Source: JAVHYG01 sp040390025
Lineage (GTDB): Bacteria; Pseudomonadota; Gammaproteobacteria; Diplorickettsiales; Diplorickettsiaceae
Direction of reading: 5' to 3'
Length of the DNA stretch: 64,000 nt
Assembly (NCBI GenBank): GCA_040390025.1
Contig: JAZJZD010000008.1
Coordinates: 50,638-114,637 of the forward strand
The notes beneath the pieces were generated by a model that saw nothing but the letters and a program-made list of their open reading frames with translations, was not told where the DNA came from and did not search any database. Shown here piece after piece: positions 43,995-52,495 of this stretch (positions within the stretch are counted from its first letter, which is position 1; every line of letters starts with the position of its first letter). Both the position numbers and the translations under genes were made by a program.

Positions 43995-44594
43995 TTAATT
44001 TTTAGTAAAAAGGTTCGTTGTCCCTGGATTTTCTAATTCAGTAGCTGGAGATGGTTTTTTAAAAAAATTAGATTCTAAGGTTTCTTTTACTGAAATTTTT
44101 TTTTCCGTATCCCTAATTGTAAGTTTACGTATAGAGTCTATAAAGTCTGGATTTTTCGAACAAATTTTTTCTATGACGCTCTCATCTTTTAATAGTTCAA
44201 AATTAGCAAAGTCAAAAACAGGGCGACATATGCAGTAAACTGTAGCCGGTTCGGCTATTGTATACGCACCAAACCAGTTGCCAGGATTGCCGCTTTTTAT
44301 CGTTATACTATTGCTATTCATTAATTTTTCTTCAGTATATTGATGATCTTTATCAATTTGAGCAATTATTAGGGGGGATTCAAAAGATAGCCATTGTTCC
44401 TCTGTGTTTTTTAATCTATGCAAACTAGAGACTTCACTTACGTTTAAATGAAACTGGATAATAGTGTAATCTGTGTTACGAAATATTTCTTTAAAAGAGC
44501 CTCCTTCTATATGGTGTTCGAGGAGAGTCTCATTATTTCGCGAATGTTCTATAGCCTCTTTGCCGGCTGGTGGAAGTTGATCATAAAGCATCAT
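43995..44594 (-). CDS. Cupin-fold protein, DUF985/Cupin_5 family
   Basis: A 199-residue protein whose first 140 residues match the DUF985 (Cupin_5) pattern. These are LLEHHIEGGSFKEIFRNTD, TIIQFHLNVSEVSSLHRLKNTEEQWLSFES, then PGNWFGAYTI and CRPVFDFANFELL. The conserved His of SLHRLK and Glu of TEEQW are present. A 55-residue C-terminal extension, polar and ending TTNLFTKN, is not part of the family. Biochemical function of DUF985 is not settled; a small-molecule binding or isomerase role is possible. It sits 20 bases from the VUT gene. Confidence 0.8.
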   Translation of the reverse strand: MMLYDQLPPAGKEAIEHSRNNETLLEHHIEGGSFKEIFRNTDYTIIQFHLNVSEVSSLHRLKNTEEQWLSFESPLIIAQIDKDHQYTEEKLMNSNSITIKSGNPGNWFGAYTIAEPATVYCICRPVFDFANFELLKDESVIEKICSKNPDFIDSIRKLTIRDTEKKISVKETLESNFFKKPSPATELENPGTTNLFTKN

Positions 44595-44615
44595 TTTTTA
44601 TATTCCTATTGAAAG

Positions 44616-45317
44616 TTATTTGAATGGATTAAAATTGGTTCCAATGTCATAAACATCAAGCCGTTCTTCTAGTTTTAAAAAGCCAGTTATAATAGACGCA
44701 GGCCAAACACCAAGTAGTGAGTATAAAACTTCAATAGAATACACGGATAAAATCATATGGGTTAATTTCGACCAATGTATATTTCCACTGAAACCAACAA
44801 GAATAGTGACTAAAACTAGAATAAAACCACCAATAGCTGATGATCCTAAACTGCGTAACCAAAAATGTCTACCTTTCATCAGTATTTTCCATTTAGAAAC
44901 CATATAAATATTGATAAAACTACTACTGATAACAGCTGCAATTCCCGCCAACACAAATCGTAAAATAGGGTCAACAACTTCGTTAAAAGAATGTTGTTGA
45001 TGCCAAAAAATAGGTGAGGGAAGGTGAATAATTAATTTAATTGCGATAGCAAAAAATAATTCACAAATGAGCGTTAGCCATATAATTTTTTTAGCGACAT
45101 TATAGCCATATACCTCCGCAACAATATCTCCAATAATATAAGTTAAAGGAAATATTAAGGGTGCGCCAGGTAAAAGCGCAGGGCCTAAATTAACTAATTT
45201 ATACGCTACAATATCTGCGGCCAAACTGATAGTAATATTGACCATACCTAAGATAAGAATATAATGACTAATATTCTTTGGTGAAGTATGAAGGTTTTTT
45301 ATCCTTGAAGTTAACAT
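44616..45317 (-). CDS. VUT-family transporter, probable queuosine-precursor transporter
   Basis: A 233-residue membrane protein with about six spans, of the VUT/YhhQ family (ECF-like vitamin uptake transporter). YhhQ takes up the queuosine precursors preQ0 and preQ1. Signatures are NITISLAADIVAYKLVNLG, PLIFPLTYIIGDIVAEVYGYNVAKKIIW and the C-terminal VYSIEVLYSLLGVWPASI. The start overlaps the end of the regulator gene by 50 bases in another frame. Uptake would suit an organism that lacks de novo queuosine synthesis. Confidence 0.85.
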   Translation of the reverse strand: MLTSRIKNLHTSPKNISHYILILGMVNITISLAADIVAYKLVNLGPALLPGAPLIFPLTYIIGDIVAEVYGYNVAKKIIWLTLICELFFAIAIKLIIHLPSPIFWHQQHSFNEVVDPILRFVLAGIAAVISSSFINIYMVSKWKILMKGRHFWLRSLGSSAIGGFILVLVTILVGFSGNIHWSKLTHMILSVYSIEVLYSLLGVWPASIITGFLKLEERLDVYDIGTNFNPFK

Positions 45318-45942
45318 ACTGCCTATTTTTTTTATAATTCATTCTAATTTGTGTTACCACACCTAAATTTTTATATTTATTCGTAAACAAAACTATCTCA
45401 GATTTGTAATCGGAGAGTTTTAGGTAACGCTTATTTGTAAAAATTAATACCTGGTGTAACTGTGGAAGATGCTGTTCTTTTTGAGCAATTATAAAGTCCC
45501 GATTACTCGGATCTAAATGAGGGTCAATAATGAGTAAAGAACCGGCTAAAAAATTACTCCATTGATGTCCTTCTATTATCAATGCATAGCTATCTCTACT
45601 GAGACTTGTATCATTAATTAACAAGAAGGAAAAAGCTTGTTTATATCTCTCTTTTTTGCAGTGTAACGCATCTTTCCAGTATATAATAGGGATCGTAATT
45701 TCATTTGATGAGCTAGTTTTTATTTTTAGCGAATTGCTACCAATCAGCTGATCCACGGTAACCTTAAAATATTTAGCAATAGGGAGTAAAGAAGCAAGTG
45801 TTGGGTTATGTTCTTTATTTAAGCGTAATCGTTTTAAGGTAGATAAAGGAATGCCTGTATGCTTATGTAGCTGATGCGTATTTATTCCTCGTTCCTTGAT
45901 AAGATACTCAAGCGTATTATTTAAATTTTTTTCAAAAGGCAA
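45268..45942 (-). CDS. XRE-type regulator with an S24-like C-terminal domain
   Basis: A 224-residue repressor-like protein. Residues 10-65 form an XRE/Cro-CI helix-turn-helix (RGINTHQLHKHTGIPLSTLKRL). The C-terminal half has the LexA/S24-like arrangement (SYALIIEGHQWSNFLAGSLLIIDPHLDPSNRDFIIAQ), but the catalytic Ser-Met of GDSM is replaced, so self-cleavage is unlikely. The start is TTG, with GGGGAGG eight bases upstream. It is first in a minus-strand run and overlaps the VUT gene, which it may control. Confidence 0.85.
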   Translation of the reverse strand: MPFEKNLNNTLEYLIKERGINTHQLHKHTGIPLSTLKRLRLNKEHNPTLASLLPIAKYFKVTVDQLIGSNSLKIKTSSSNEITIPIIYWKDALHCKKERYKQAFSFLLINDTSLSRDSYALIIEGHQWSNFLAGSLLIIDPHLDPSNRDFIIAQKEQHLPQLHQVLIFTNKRYLKLSDYKSEIVLFTNKYKNLGVVTQIRMNYKKNRQYVNFKDKKPSYFTKEY

Positions 45943-46220
45943 TAGATAAAACCTCCCCCGCTAGATAATTTATAGTTTATCCTTAAAATTTATCTTTTAA
46001 GTATTCTAATAATAACTATTTATAGGCCCAATAAAATTTTTGAATAAAAAAGTATGCCAGCGATTAAAATTTAAATCAAATTTAATCTTAAAAAATATCT
46101 CCTTAAACTTAAGTTAATTTTTTAAATTAGTTTTTTAATAGCTTATTGCATAGCAGTTCATAAATGGACTACTATATAATAGATCAAGGTTTGATGTTCT
46201 GGTTAACTAAAGGAGAAAAA

Positions 46221-46628
46221 ATGGATAATAAAAAAAAAATTTTATTAGTGGAGGATGAAGCAATTATTCGTCGTGTACATAAAATATTTTTAGGCGAAAT
46301 GGGGTATCAGGTTGAAACAGCTGATAGTGGAAAGCAGACTTTGGAGCTGTGTAATAATAATTTTTATGATCTAATTATTTTAGATGGCAGCTTACCTGAC
46401 ATGAAAGGGGTTGAATTAGGAAAAAAAATACGAAATATGGAAAAGAAAAGCCAAGCAAAAGTACGGAAATCAATCCTATTGTTGAGTGCGTATTCTGCTG
46501 AGCTTTTAGGAGAGTGGTGTAAAGAAGCGGAAATAGATAGTTTTTTAGTTAAGCCAATTCGCTATGATGATTTGTTTTTTATTTTAGAAGATTATTTTAC
46601 TAAAGGAACTTTTAGCAGAGCGGCTTAG
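46221..46628 (+). CDS. Receiver-only response regulator (CheY-like)
   Basis: A 135-residue single receiver domain without an output domain. The acidic pocket residues Glu11 and Asp12 are in LLVEDE; the phosphoacceptor is Asp55 in LIILDGSLPD, with switch Ser89 and Lys111 in FLVKPI. I chose ATG 46221 because aaaggag lies seven bases upstream; the frame extends to 46164. No kinase gene is adjacent, so its partner is elsewhere. Single-domain receivers often act in phosphorelays linked to hybrid kinases. Confidence 0.9.
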   Translation: MDNKKKILLVEDEAIIRRVHKIFLGEMGYQVETADSGKQTLELCNNNFYDLIILDGSLPDMKGVELGKKIRNMEKKSQAKVRKSILLLSAYSAELLGEWCKEAEIDSFLVKPIRYDDLFFILEDYFTKGTFSRAA

Positions 46629-46777
46629 TATACATATTTTTTCGGTAGTATTTAGTAAATGTAAGGAAAGTATATTTATTTAAGAAATTTAATTTTTGAA
46701 TTTTAGATATATGTAGCAAATATAGCTTGGGTTAAGTGTTTCTATTGCATCGGTAATTTGTGACATAAAATATAAAA

Positions 46778-46812
46778 TCCCTGAATAAGTTTTCCTCATC
46801 AGGGACTTTTTT
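46778..46812 (+). terminator. Rho-independent terminator
   Basis: TCCCTGA (46778-46784) pairs with TCAGGGA (46799-46805), followed by CTTTTTTAT. It lies 150 bases after the response regulator stop, so the transcript has a long 3' end or another small element is included. Confidence 0.7.
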
Positions 46813-46865
46813 ATACTTACACATTTAATTTTCTAGTTTGGTAAGTTGAGTCCTACGTTAATTGT

Positions 46866-47033
46866 TTAGTTAACTAAATTAGCGAAATTTGTTGAAAACT
46901 TTATCGGAGGGTTTTTTTCCTCCTTTTTTTCAGAAGAAGGCTGTTCATGATTAATGACACAAGCCAATATCCAAGCTATCCCTAATTCAAGCCCTGCTAA
47001 TCCAACTCCAACTAGAACGCCATCTATTATCAT
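46866..47033 (-). CDS. Short membrane protein, 55 residues
   Basis: An open frame starting at ATG 47033 with a strong ribosome binding site (GGGGGA) seven bases upstream. It encodes MIIDGVLVGVGLAGLELG, one hydrophobic span (to about residue 26, ending AWILACVI), then a charged tail with SSEKKEEKNPP and a final KFSTNFANLVN. No known family. The good start signals and clean membrane-plus-tail layout suggest a real gene, but its short length keeps certainty moderate. Confidence 0.5.
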   Translation of the reverse strand: MIIDGVLVGVGLAGLELGIAWILACVINHEQPSSEKKEEKNPPIKFSTNFANLVN

Positions 47034-47333
47034 ATTTCGTCCCCCATTAATTTTTTAAAATTTCTTCATTACACTTCTAGGAAAGCAAGCTTTTCTCTTC
47101 TAATCTTGCGAATGAAAAGGTTTGAAAGCGCGGTCTACTAGAAAAAGAAAGAAGCTTAAGTACCAATAATTCTTTGTTATTAGACACCTATTAATAGTGG
47201 CCTTTTACTATAAAAAGGGGTAGTGGGGTGAGAGGAAAGGGTTGTAAGAATTTGGATAGGAAAGATGCAATTCATAGCCTATAGTATTTTGATTCATCTA
47301 TGGTGTTTAAACAGCTGTAACTCTAGATACAAT
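47034..47333. other. Intergenic region of 300 bases
   Basis: Between the 55-residue frame and a dispersed repeat. It holds the probable promoter of the short minus-strand gene. A short hairpin (CCTTTT..AAAAGG at about 47201-47218) is visible; nothing identifies an RNA gene. Confidence 0.4.
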
Positions 47334-47470
47334 ACTATACCCATTGCACTTGGAATTGCGAATTCGCAATTCCAAGTGCTTCTTTTCGCGATGGGAATTT
47401 TCAAGGGAGAATCGCGATTTTCCCTTGAATAATGGATCTAAACTTAGTTTAGGCCCATGAAGCCTATGGA
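47334..47470 (+). repeat. Type 1 inverted-repeat element (MITE-like), copy F, right end incomplete
   Basis: Left end CTATACCCATTGCACTTGG, then a perfect 34-base palindrome at 47345-47378 (from GCACTTGGAA to TTCCAAGTGC). Next come CGCGATGGGAATTTTC and a second near-palindrome TCAAGGGAGA..TCCCTTGA at 47401-47428, followed by AATAATGGATC. The right terminal repeat is not evident, so this copy seems truncated or diverged. Located between the short gene and the permease. Confidence 0.65.
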
Positions 47471-47537
47471 ATGCCGCTTTCTTATGTTGATAGATTAAAT
47501 CTATATTTGGGTCAAAATATCAGGATTGGGAAATAAA

Positions 47538-48752
47538 CTACAGCAAAGCGGCTTGAATGCCATAACCAATAAAAAGGAAACCGATAGTACATAGTAAGAG
47601 TAATAAAGGTTTACCGCCTTTAACTTTAAATCCTTTTTTCGCCAAAGCTTGTTGACTGTAACGCCCACGCCATGCCATTAAGGAGGGCAATACAATAAAA
47701 AGTAAAGCACAGTAAATTCCTGCATAACTTAATGCGCCTATAAAAGCCCCGGGGTAGAACAACACGACAGTTAAAGGAGGTAAAAGTGTAGCGCTATAGA
47801 TCAGAATATTCCCTTTTCCTCGTTTTTCAGTACGTAAACCATCTGTTAAGAAATCTGATAAGCTTAGCATGCTGGCGAGAAAGGAGGTTGCAAGACAAAT
47901 AGAGGTAAAAATCCGTGCCAATAGTGAAATAAAAGAATTATTAAGGAAAAGGCTCAATTGAGCGACAAATTCACTGGTAGAATGTGTTGAGTGCAACATA
48001 TTGATGAGTCCATTTTCCCCTTGGCGTGGAAGAATGCCCATAATAGCGAGATCCCAAAAGACATAACAAACCAAGGGAATTAAACTTCCAATAAGGATTA
48101 CCTTTCGTAACTTAATGACATCGCCATGGAAATAAGTCCGTAGACTAGGGATAATATTTGCAAATGTAAAAGACGTTATCATCACGGTTGCGCCGCTTGT
48201 TAAATACGCAATATTTCCTTCCTTAAGTTTTGTGGTCGAGGTAAATGGTATAAGAAATAATATCAACAAAAGATAAATACTAAACTTGCTGAACATCAGG
48301 CCGCGATTCACATAGTCAACGTAATGGATTCCTCGATAGACTACATAGCTTAGCGTGCCAGCAAATAATAAGGTGGCAATCCAATTTGGGATTTTTATGC
48401 CTAAGTTATTAAATAGACCGGTTAGAAAATCGCCACCGCCTGCCATATAAGCGGCAAGGACGGAATAAAATAATAGTAAATAGCTGATCCAAGCTATCAT
48501 TTCCCCCCATCTTCCTAGCAAAATTCTCGACATAGAAATAATATTGGTATTGGCTGGTAACCATAAATTTACTTCGAGCACTAAAAACGCACTGGCTGTC
48601 ATAATAAACCAGCAGATAAACATAAGTATCAGTGAGTTAATAAAGCCGGTTTCCGCAGTTGCGATGGGCAGGGCTAACATTCCACCACCTATGGCCGTTC
48701 CTACGATCAGTAGAACACCACCAATAAACTTTGTATCAATTTTATTAGACAT
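47538..48752 (-). CDS. Aromatic amino-acid permease (TyrP/Mtr type, HAAAP family)
   Basis: A 404-residue membrane protein with 11 hydrophobic spans, of the hydroxy/aromatic amino-acid permease family. The N-terminal GGVLLIVGTAIGGGMLALPIATAETGF is diagnostic; the segment LFYSVLAAYMAGGGDFL and the span ending FWDLAIMGILP are also typical. It imports tyrosine, tryptophan or phenylalanine by proton symport. Such carriers are common in Legionellales, many of which need host amino acids. Convergent on the plus-strand element at 47334. Confidence 0.93.
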   Translation of the reverse strand: MSNKIDTKFIGGVLLIVGTAIGGGMLALPIATAETGFINSLILMFICWFIMTASAFLVLEVNLWLPANTNIISMSRILLGRWGEMIAWISYLLLFYSVLAAYMAGGGDFLTGLFNNLGIKIPNWIATLLFAGTLSYVVYRGIHYVDYVNRGLMFSKFSIYLLLILFLIPFTSTTKLKEGNIAYLTSGATVMITSFTFANIIPSLRTYFHGDVIKLRKVILIGSLIPLVCYVFWDLAIMGILPRQGENGLINMLHSTHSTSEFVAQLSLFLNNSFISLLARIFTSICLATSFLASMLSLSDFLTDGLRTEKRGKGNILIYSATLLPPLTVVLFYPGAFIGALSYAGIYCALLFIVLPSLMAWRGRYSQQALAKKGFKVKGGKPLLLLLCTIGFLFIGYGIQAALL

Positions 48753-48913
48753 AACAAAACAAAGAATTAATAACCCTCTCCATTAGTATAAGTTTACCGT
48801 ACAACAAAGACTTTTATGACACAAGCTAAATCTATTTATAGTTATTAACCCTTTGGCTTAAATGTAAATAAATAATTTTTATTTTTTTACTTATTTATTT
48901 GCGGGAAATGAAT

Positions 48914-49098
48914 CTATACCTGTTGCACTTGAAGTTGCGAGTTTAAAACTTCAGGTGCTTTTTTGCGCGAGGTGATTTTCAAGGGGAGAATCACGATTTT
49001 TCCCAATCATAACAAGCAAAAACTTTGCTTGTTATGATTGGGATACCGCTTGTACTCACTCTAAAAACTTCGCATCTTCAAACGCGTGTGATATATCC
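48914..49098 (+). repeat. Type 1 inverted-repeat element (MITE-like), copy G
   Basis: About 185 bases, left end CTATACCTGTTGCACTTGAA and right end CGCATCTTCAAACGCGTGTG followed by ATATATCC. Includes GCGCGAGGTGATTTTCAAGG and a 19-base perfect stem (49002-49020 with 49024-49042) with a three-base loop, flanked by GGGATACCGCTTG. It occupies part of the 567-base space between the permease and the Fe-S gene; the remainder is AT-rich and featureless. Confidence 0.7.
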
Positions 49099-49319
49099 TG
49101 TTTAGCAAAGATAAGGCATTTCATACGAAGAAATTAATTATGATTTTTACTAAAAAACAATTTGATCTTTACTTTAAGTCTTATAGGTCGTACTTAAATG
49201 AGTAGATCTAGATATTTAAAATAAAATGTAAGTATTTTACCTACAAAATATAAATTGGAATGGCTTGAAAGTAACCCTTTAGATTTTGCCACTTAACTTA
49301 TTAGTGGTAAGATAAAAGA

Positions 49320-49700
49320 ATGGAAAAAGCGACTGTTTCTATTTATGACCCAGCCAAGGCGTTGAAAGGGGTTGGTTTGACTCCAGCGGCAATTCTGCAT
49401 GTAAAAAAAATGCTTGCTAAGCAGGCTAATCAAAAAAGTTTTCGCCTTAGTGTAAAGCGTTCGGGTTGTTCCGGATTTTCTTATGTCGTGGATTATGTAA
49501 GAACATTGAACAGCAATGATTTACAATTCTCCATCGATGATGATTTAATAGTTTTTGTTGATCAATCTAGTTTCCCTTATTTAAAAGGGGTTTGTATTGA
49601 TTATGTACAAAAAGGGCTTAATGGGTTATTAAAATTCATTAATCCAAATCAGACGGCCGCTTGTGGATGTGGCGAAAGTTTTAGCGTAGAGGAAAAATAG
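49320..49700 (+). CDS. A-type iron-sulfur cluster carrier (IscA/SufA/ErpA family)
   Basis: A 126-residue Fe-S carrier. The three conserved cysteines are Cys50 in KRSGCSGFSYVVDY and Cys115/Cys117 in ACGCGESF. LTPAAILHVKKML and FVDQSSFPYLKGVCIDYV are family signatures. The N-terminal extension of about 16 residues recalls SufA. No suf or isc genes are adjacent. It is 19 bases before the HPr gene, so they may be co-transcribed. Confidence 0.93.
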   Translation: MEKATVSIYDPAKALKGVGLTPAAILHVKKMLAKQANQKSFRLSVKRSGCSGFSYVVDYVRTLNSNDLQFSIDDDLIVFVDQSSFPYLKGVCIDYVQKGLNGLLKFINPNQTAACGCGESFSVEEK

Positions 49701-49719
49701 AGGATTAGCTTCCTCACTT

Positions 49720-49989
49720 ATGTTAAGTAAGATTATTAGAATTAATAACAAATTGGGGTTACATGCACGTGCTTCTATGAAGTTAGTAAAGATCGCAAGA
49801 TGCTTTATTAGTGAAATTAAGCTAAAGTACAATGGTAAAGAAGTGGACGGTAAGAGCATTCTAGAAGTCATGGCTCTTACAGCAAGACGGGGAAGTCCTG
49901 TAGAGCTAATTGTTAAGGGTGAAGATGAAGCGGAGGCCTTAACAGATCTAGAAAAGCTTGTTACTGATCGGTTTGGAGAAGAGGGATGA
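49720..49989 (+). CDS. HPr-family phosphocarrier
   Basis: An 89-residue HPr/NPr protein with the phosphorylated His15 in NKLGLHARASMKLV and Ser46 in DGKSILEVMAL. No sugar PTS is visible in the window. Legionellales generally keep only the nitrogen-type (PtsN/NPr) or a regulatory PTS, so a regulatory role is more likely than sugar import. Confidence 0.93.
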   Translation: MLSKIIRINNKLGLHARASMKLVKIARCFISEIKLKYNGKEVDGKSILEVMALTARRGSPVELIVKGEDEAEALTDLEKLVTDRFGEEG

Positions 49990-49992
49990 TAG

Positions 49993-50910
49993 GTGCCATA
50001 TCGATGTTTAATTTTTCTTTGGCTTTTTTTTATACCTTTAGAAAGTTCGGCAAGGTTCCAATTTAATGACCGAGCAGCGTTTCAGTTAATAACTTTAAAT
50101 AAGCAAGCTTCATTACCACGTCGAATCGAGTTAGCGAGCGCTGCTTTATTAGATACACCTTATCAAACTGGCGCGTTAGGTGAAGGAGCGATGGGTGAAT
50201 ATGATCAAAATCCATTATATCGATTTGATCGTTTTGATTGCGAAACGTATGTCGATACCGTCATGGCGCTTGCTTTAGCCGCCAATTTCCCTGATTTTAA
50301 AAAAAAACTAAATCAAATTCGCTATAAGCGAGCAAAAATTGATTTTTTTCAACGCAACCACTTTCCCAGTGCCGACTGGATTCCAAATAATAAGCGAAAT
50401 GGCATAATTCAAGACTTAACATATTATATTGCTGGCCAAAAAGTGAGAGTTGCAACCGTTTGGATACAACGCCAGAATTGGTATCAACACTTAAGTATCG
50501 ATAGAATCCAAATTCCTTCTTTATCCTTATCAGAAAAGAAAAACTATCTTGAGCAATTAAAAAATGGGGAAAAAAAACTAGCTAACAAGGAAAAAGCAAG
50601 TATTGCCTATATTACTCTATTTGACGTACTGCAAGATTCACAAGTATTAAGAAAAATTCCGAGTGGGAGTTTGATTTTTTTAGTGGGGCACGATAATTAT
50701 TTGACTTACCAAATAGGTACCCCAATGAATGTTTTGCATATGGGTTTTGCTATTTGGGTTAATGACCAGCTTTATTTACGCATGGCCTCATCGAGAGCGG
50801 AACGCGTACTTGATGTTCGTTTACAAGATTATTTAAAAACCTATCTTTCTTTAGGTACATTGAGAGGGATTAGTGTATGGGCGATTAAGGAAGATACTGC
50901 TTACCATTGA
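49993..50910 (+). CDS. DUF1460 family secreted amidase-like protein
   Basis: A 305-residue protein starting at GTG 49993, with a signal peptide (YRCLIFLWLFFIPLESSA). It matches the DUF1460 pattern: LDTPYQTGALGEG, then the catalytic-Cys motif RFDCETYVDTVMALALA, HFPSADWIPNN and VLHMGFAIWV with a conserved His. Characterised relatives are NlpC/P60-like N-acetylmuramoyl-L-alanine amidases acting on peptidoglycan. It follows HPr by three bases. The stop codon lies within a perfect inverted repeat (50894-50940). Confidence 0.85.
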   Translation: MPYRCLIFLWLFFIPLESSARFQFNDRAAFQLITLNKQASLPRRIELASAALLDTPYQTGALGEGAMGEYDQNPLYRFDRFDCETYVDTVMALALAANFPDFKKKLNQIRYKRAKIDFFQRNHFPSADWIPNNKRNGIIQDLTYYIAGQKVRVATVWIQRQNWYQHLSIDRIQIPSLSLSEKKNYLEQLKNGEKKLANKEKASIAYITLFDVLQDSQVLRKIPSGSLIFLVGHDNYLTYQIGTPMNVLHMGFAIWVNDQLYLRMASSRAERVLDVRLQDYLKTYLSLGTLRGISVWAIKEDTAYH

Positions 50911-50940
50911 AAAAACCACACTTTCAATGGTAAGCAGTAT
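50894..50940. terminator. Perfect 19-base hairpin between convergent genes
   Basis: Positions 50894-50912 pair perfectly with 50922-50940 (ATACTGCTTACCATTGAAA and its complement) around a nine-base loop. The left arm includes the end of the DUF1460 gene. No T-run follows on either strand, so it is a weak intrinsic terminator at best; it may block transcripts from both sides or protect mRNA ends. Confidence 0.6.
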
Positions 50941-50950
50941 TCCATGAATA

Positions 50951-52318
50951 TTATTTATTAGGCGGGGCAAGGCCAGCTATCATCATATTTTCTAAAAGAA
51001 TTGAACCCGTTAAAATGGAACTACGATAATCGATATCATTACTTACTTTGATAATATTTTGATACATATCCCTTAAGTTTCCGGCAATGGTAATCTCCTC
51101 TACAGGATATTTTATTTTCCCATGTTCAATCCAAAAGCCAACGACGCCCCGTGAATAATCACCAGTGACTAAATTGATACCTTGGCCTAGCAGTTCAGTA
51201 ATCAATAAACCTTTATCCATTTCTTTTAACATGTCTTCCAAATCAGATTGACTTGTTTCTACTACAATATTGTGTGCACCACCGGCATTTCCCGTTGTTT
51301 TCATACCCAGTTTGCGTGCTGAATAACTACTTAGTAAGTAGCCTTGTAAAATGCCTTCAGAAACTAATATTCGATCTTTTGTAGCGACACCTTCATCATC
51401 AAAAGGAGCGCTGCCCAAACCTTTTAACAGGTGTGGCCTTTCATAGATATTTATAGTATTAGCAAATACGGGCTTGTGAAGATGATCTACTAAGAAAGAT
51501 GCTTTGCGATAAAGATTTCCTCCTGAAATAGCCGACAAGAAGCTACCTATTAAGCTACTTGCGACGTCTGCACGAAAAATGACGGGCACTTTACAGGTGG
51601 GTAAGCGTCTTGCACCCAAGCGTTCTATGGTATTTTTAGCCGCTATTTTACCCAGTTTCTCAGGGGGGAGCAGTTGTTCTGGATCACAACTGACTGTATA
51701 GCTACCATCTCGTTGCATACCCTTTTTGTCCTTTGCTACCAAAGAACAAGAAAGGCTATGACGTGTACTCGGATAGCTACCTATAAAATTGTTACTATTG
51801 GCATATAGATAAAGGCCTTGGTGGGTTGCTAGAGTAACCCCTTCAGAAAGCGTAATATCTTTATTTGCTAAAGCACGCGCTTCACAGTCTTTTCCCAATT
51901 CAATTGCATTTTGGGGGTCTATAGACCAAGGATGGTAAAGATCTAAATCTGGAGGGGATGCCTCTAACAAGTCGACATTAGCAAGTCCAGAAAAGGGATC
52001 CTCATTAGTAAAACGTGCAATATTACAAGCGGCTTTTATAGCATTCTCAATGGCTTCTGTGCTGAAGTCAGAACTTGATGCAGAACCTTTACGTTGGCCA
52101 AAATAGACATTAATTCCAAGCGCTTTATTACGATTGTGTTCTATTGTTTCCACTTCTTGCATTCGAATTGATACGGAAAATCCAATATCATGGCTTATGT
52201 TAGCTTCAACATGAGTTGCGCCTTGCTGCTTAGCCATTTTTATACTCTTGGCTAATAAGGCTTCGTAGACAGCCTTTTTGTTTACAAAATCAGAGGCAGA
52301 CTCTATTTTATTATCCAT
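50951..52318 (-). CDS. pmbA: Metalloprotease PmbA/TldE
   Basis: A 455-residue TldD/PmbA-family protein. TldD and PmbA form a protease complex that matures modified peptides and degrades the CcdA antitoxin in E. coli. Signatures: GATHVEANISHDIGFSVSIRMQEVET, GQRKGSASSSDFS, HLLKGLGSAPFDDEGVAT, STGYLLSSYSARKLG-like residues, NIVVE and LITELLGQGINLVTGDYSRGVVGFWIEHG. The HExxH-type zinc site is absent, as is normal for PmbA. No tldD is in the window. Confidence 0.95.
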   Translation of the reverse strand: MDNKIESASDFVNKKAVYEALLAKSIKMAKQQGATHVEANISHDIGFSVSIRMQEVETIEHNRNKALGINVYFGQRKGSASSSDFSTEAIENAIKAACNIARFTNEDPFSGLANVDLLEASPPDLDLYHPWSIDPQNAIELGKDCEARALANKDITLSEGVTLATHQGLYLYANSNNFIGSYPSTRHSLSCSLVAKDKKGMQRDGSYTVSCDPEQLLPPEKLGKIAAKNTIERLGARRLPTCKVPVIFRADVASSLIGSFLSAISGGNLYRKASFLVDHLHKPVFANTINIYERPHLLKGLGSAPFDDEGVATKDRILVSEGILQGYLLSSYSARKLGMKTTGNAGGAHNIVVETSQSDLEDMLKEMDKGLLITELLGQGINLVTGDYSRGVVGFWIEHGKIKYPVEEITIAGNLRDMYQNIIKVSNDIDYRSSILTGSILLENMMIAGLAPPNK

Positions 52319-52495
52319 TAAATAGGATTCTCTTTTTAAAAGTAGTTAAAGAGTATAGCGAGCTGGTTTAAATTTCGCTAGACTATGTCGTTAGCGTACG
52401 AAGACACTAAATTTTAAAAATACCGACCAACGGTATATATCGATTCAGATTCGGTTTACAGTGCGTAGCCATTTTCATTATTAGGTTAGACCCAT

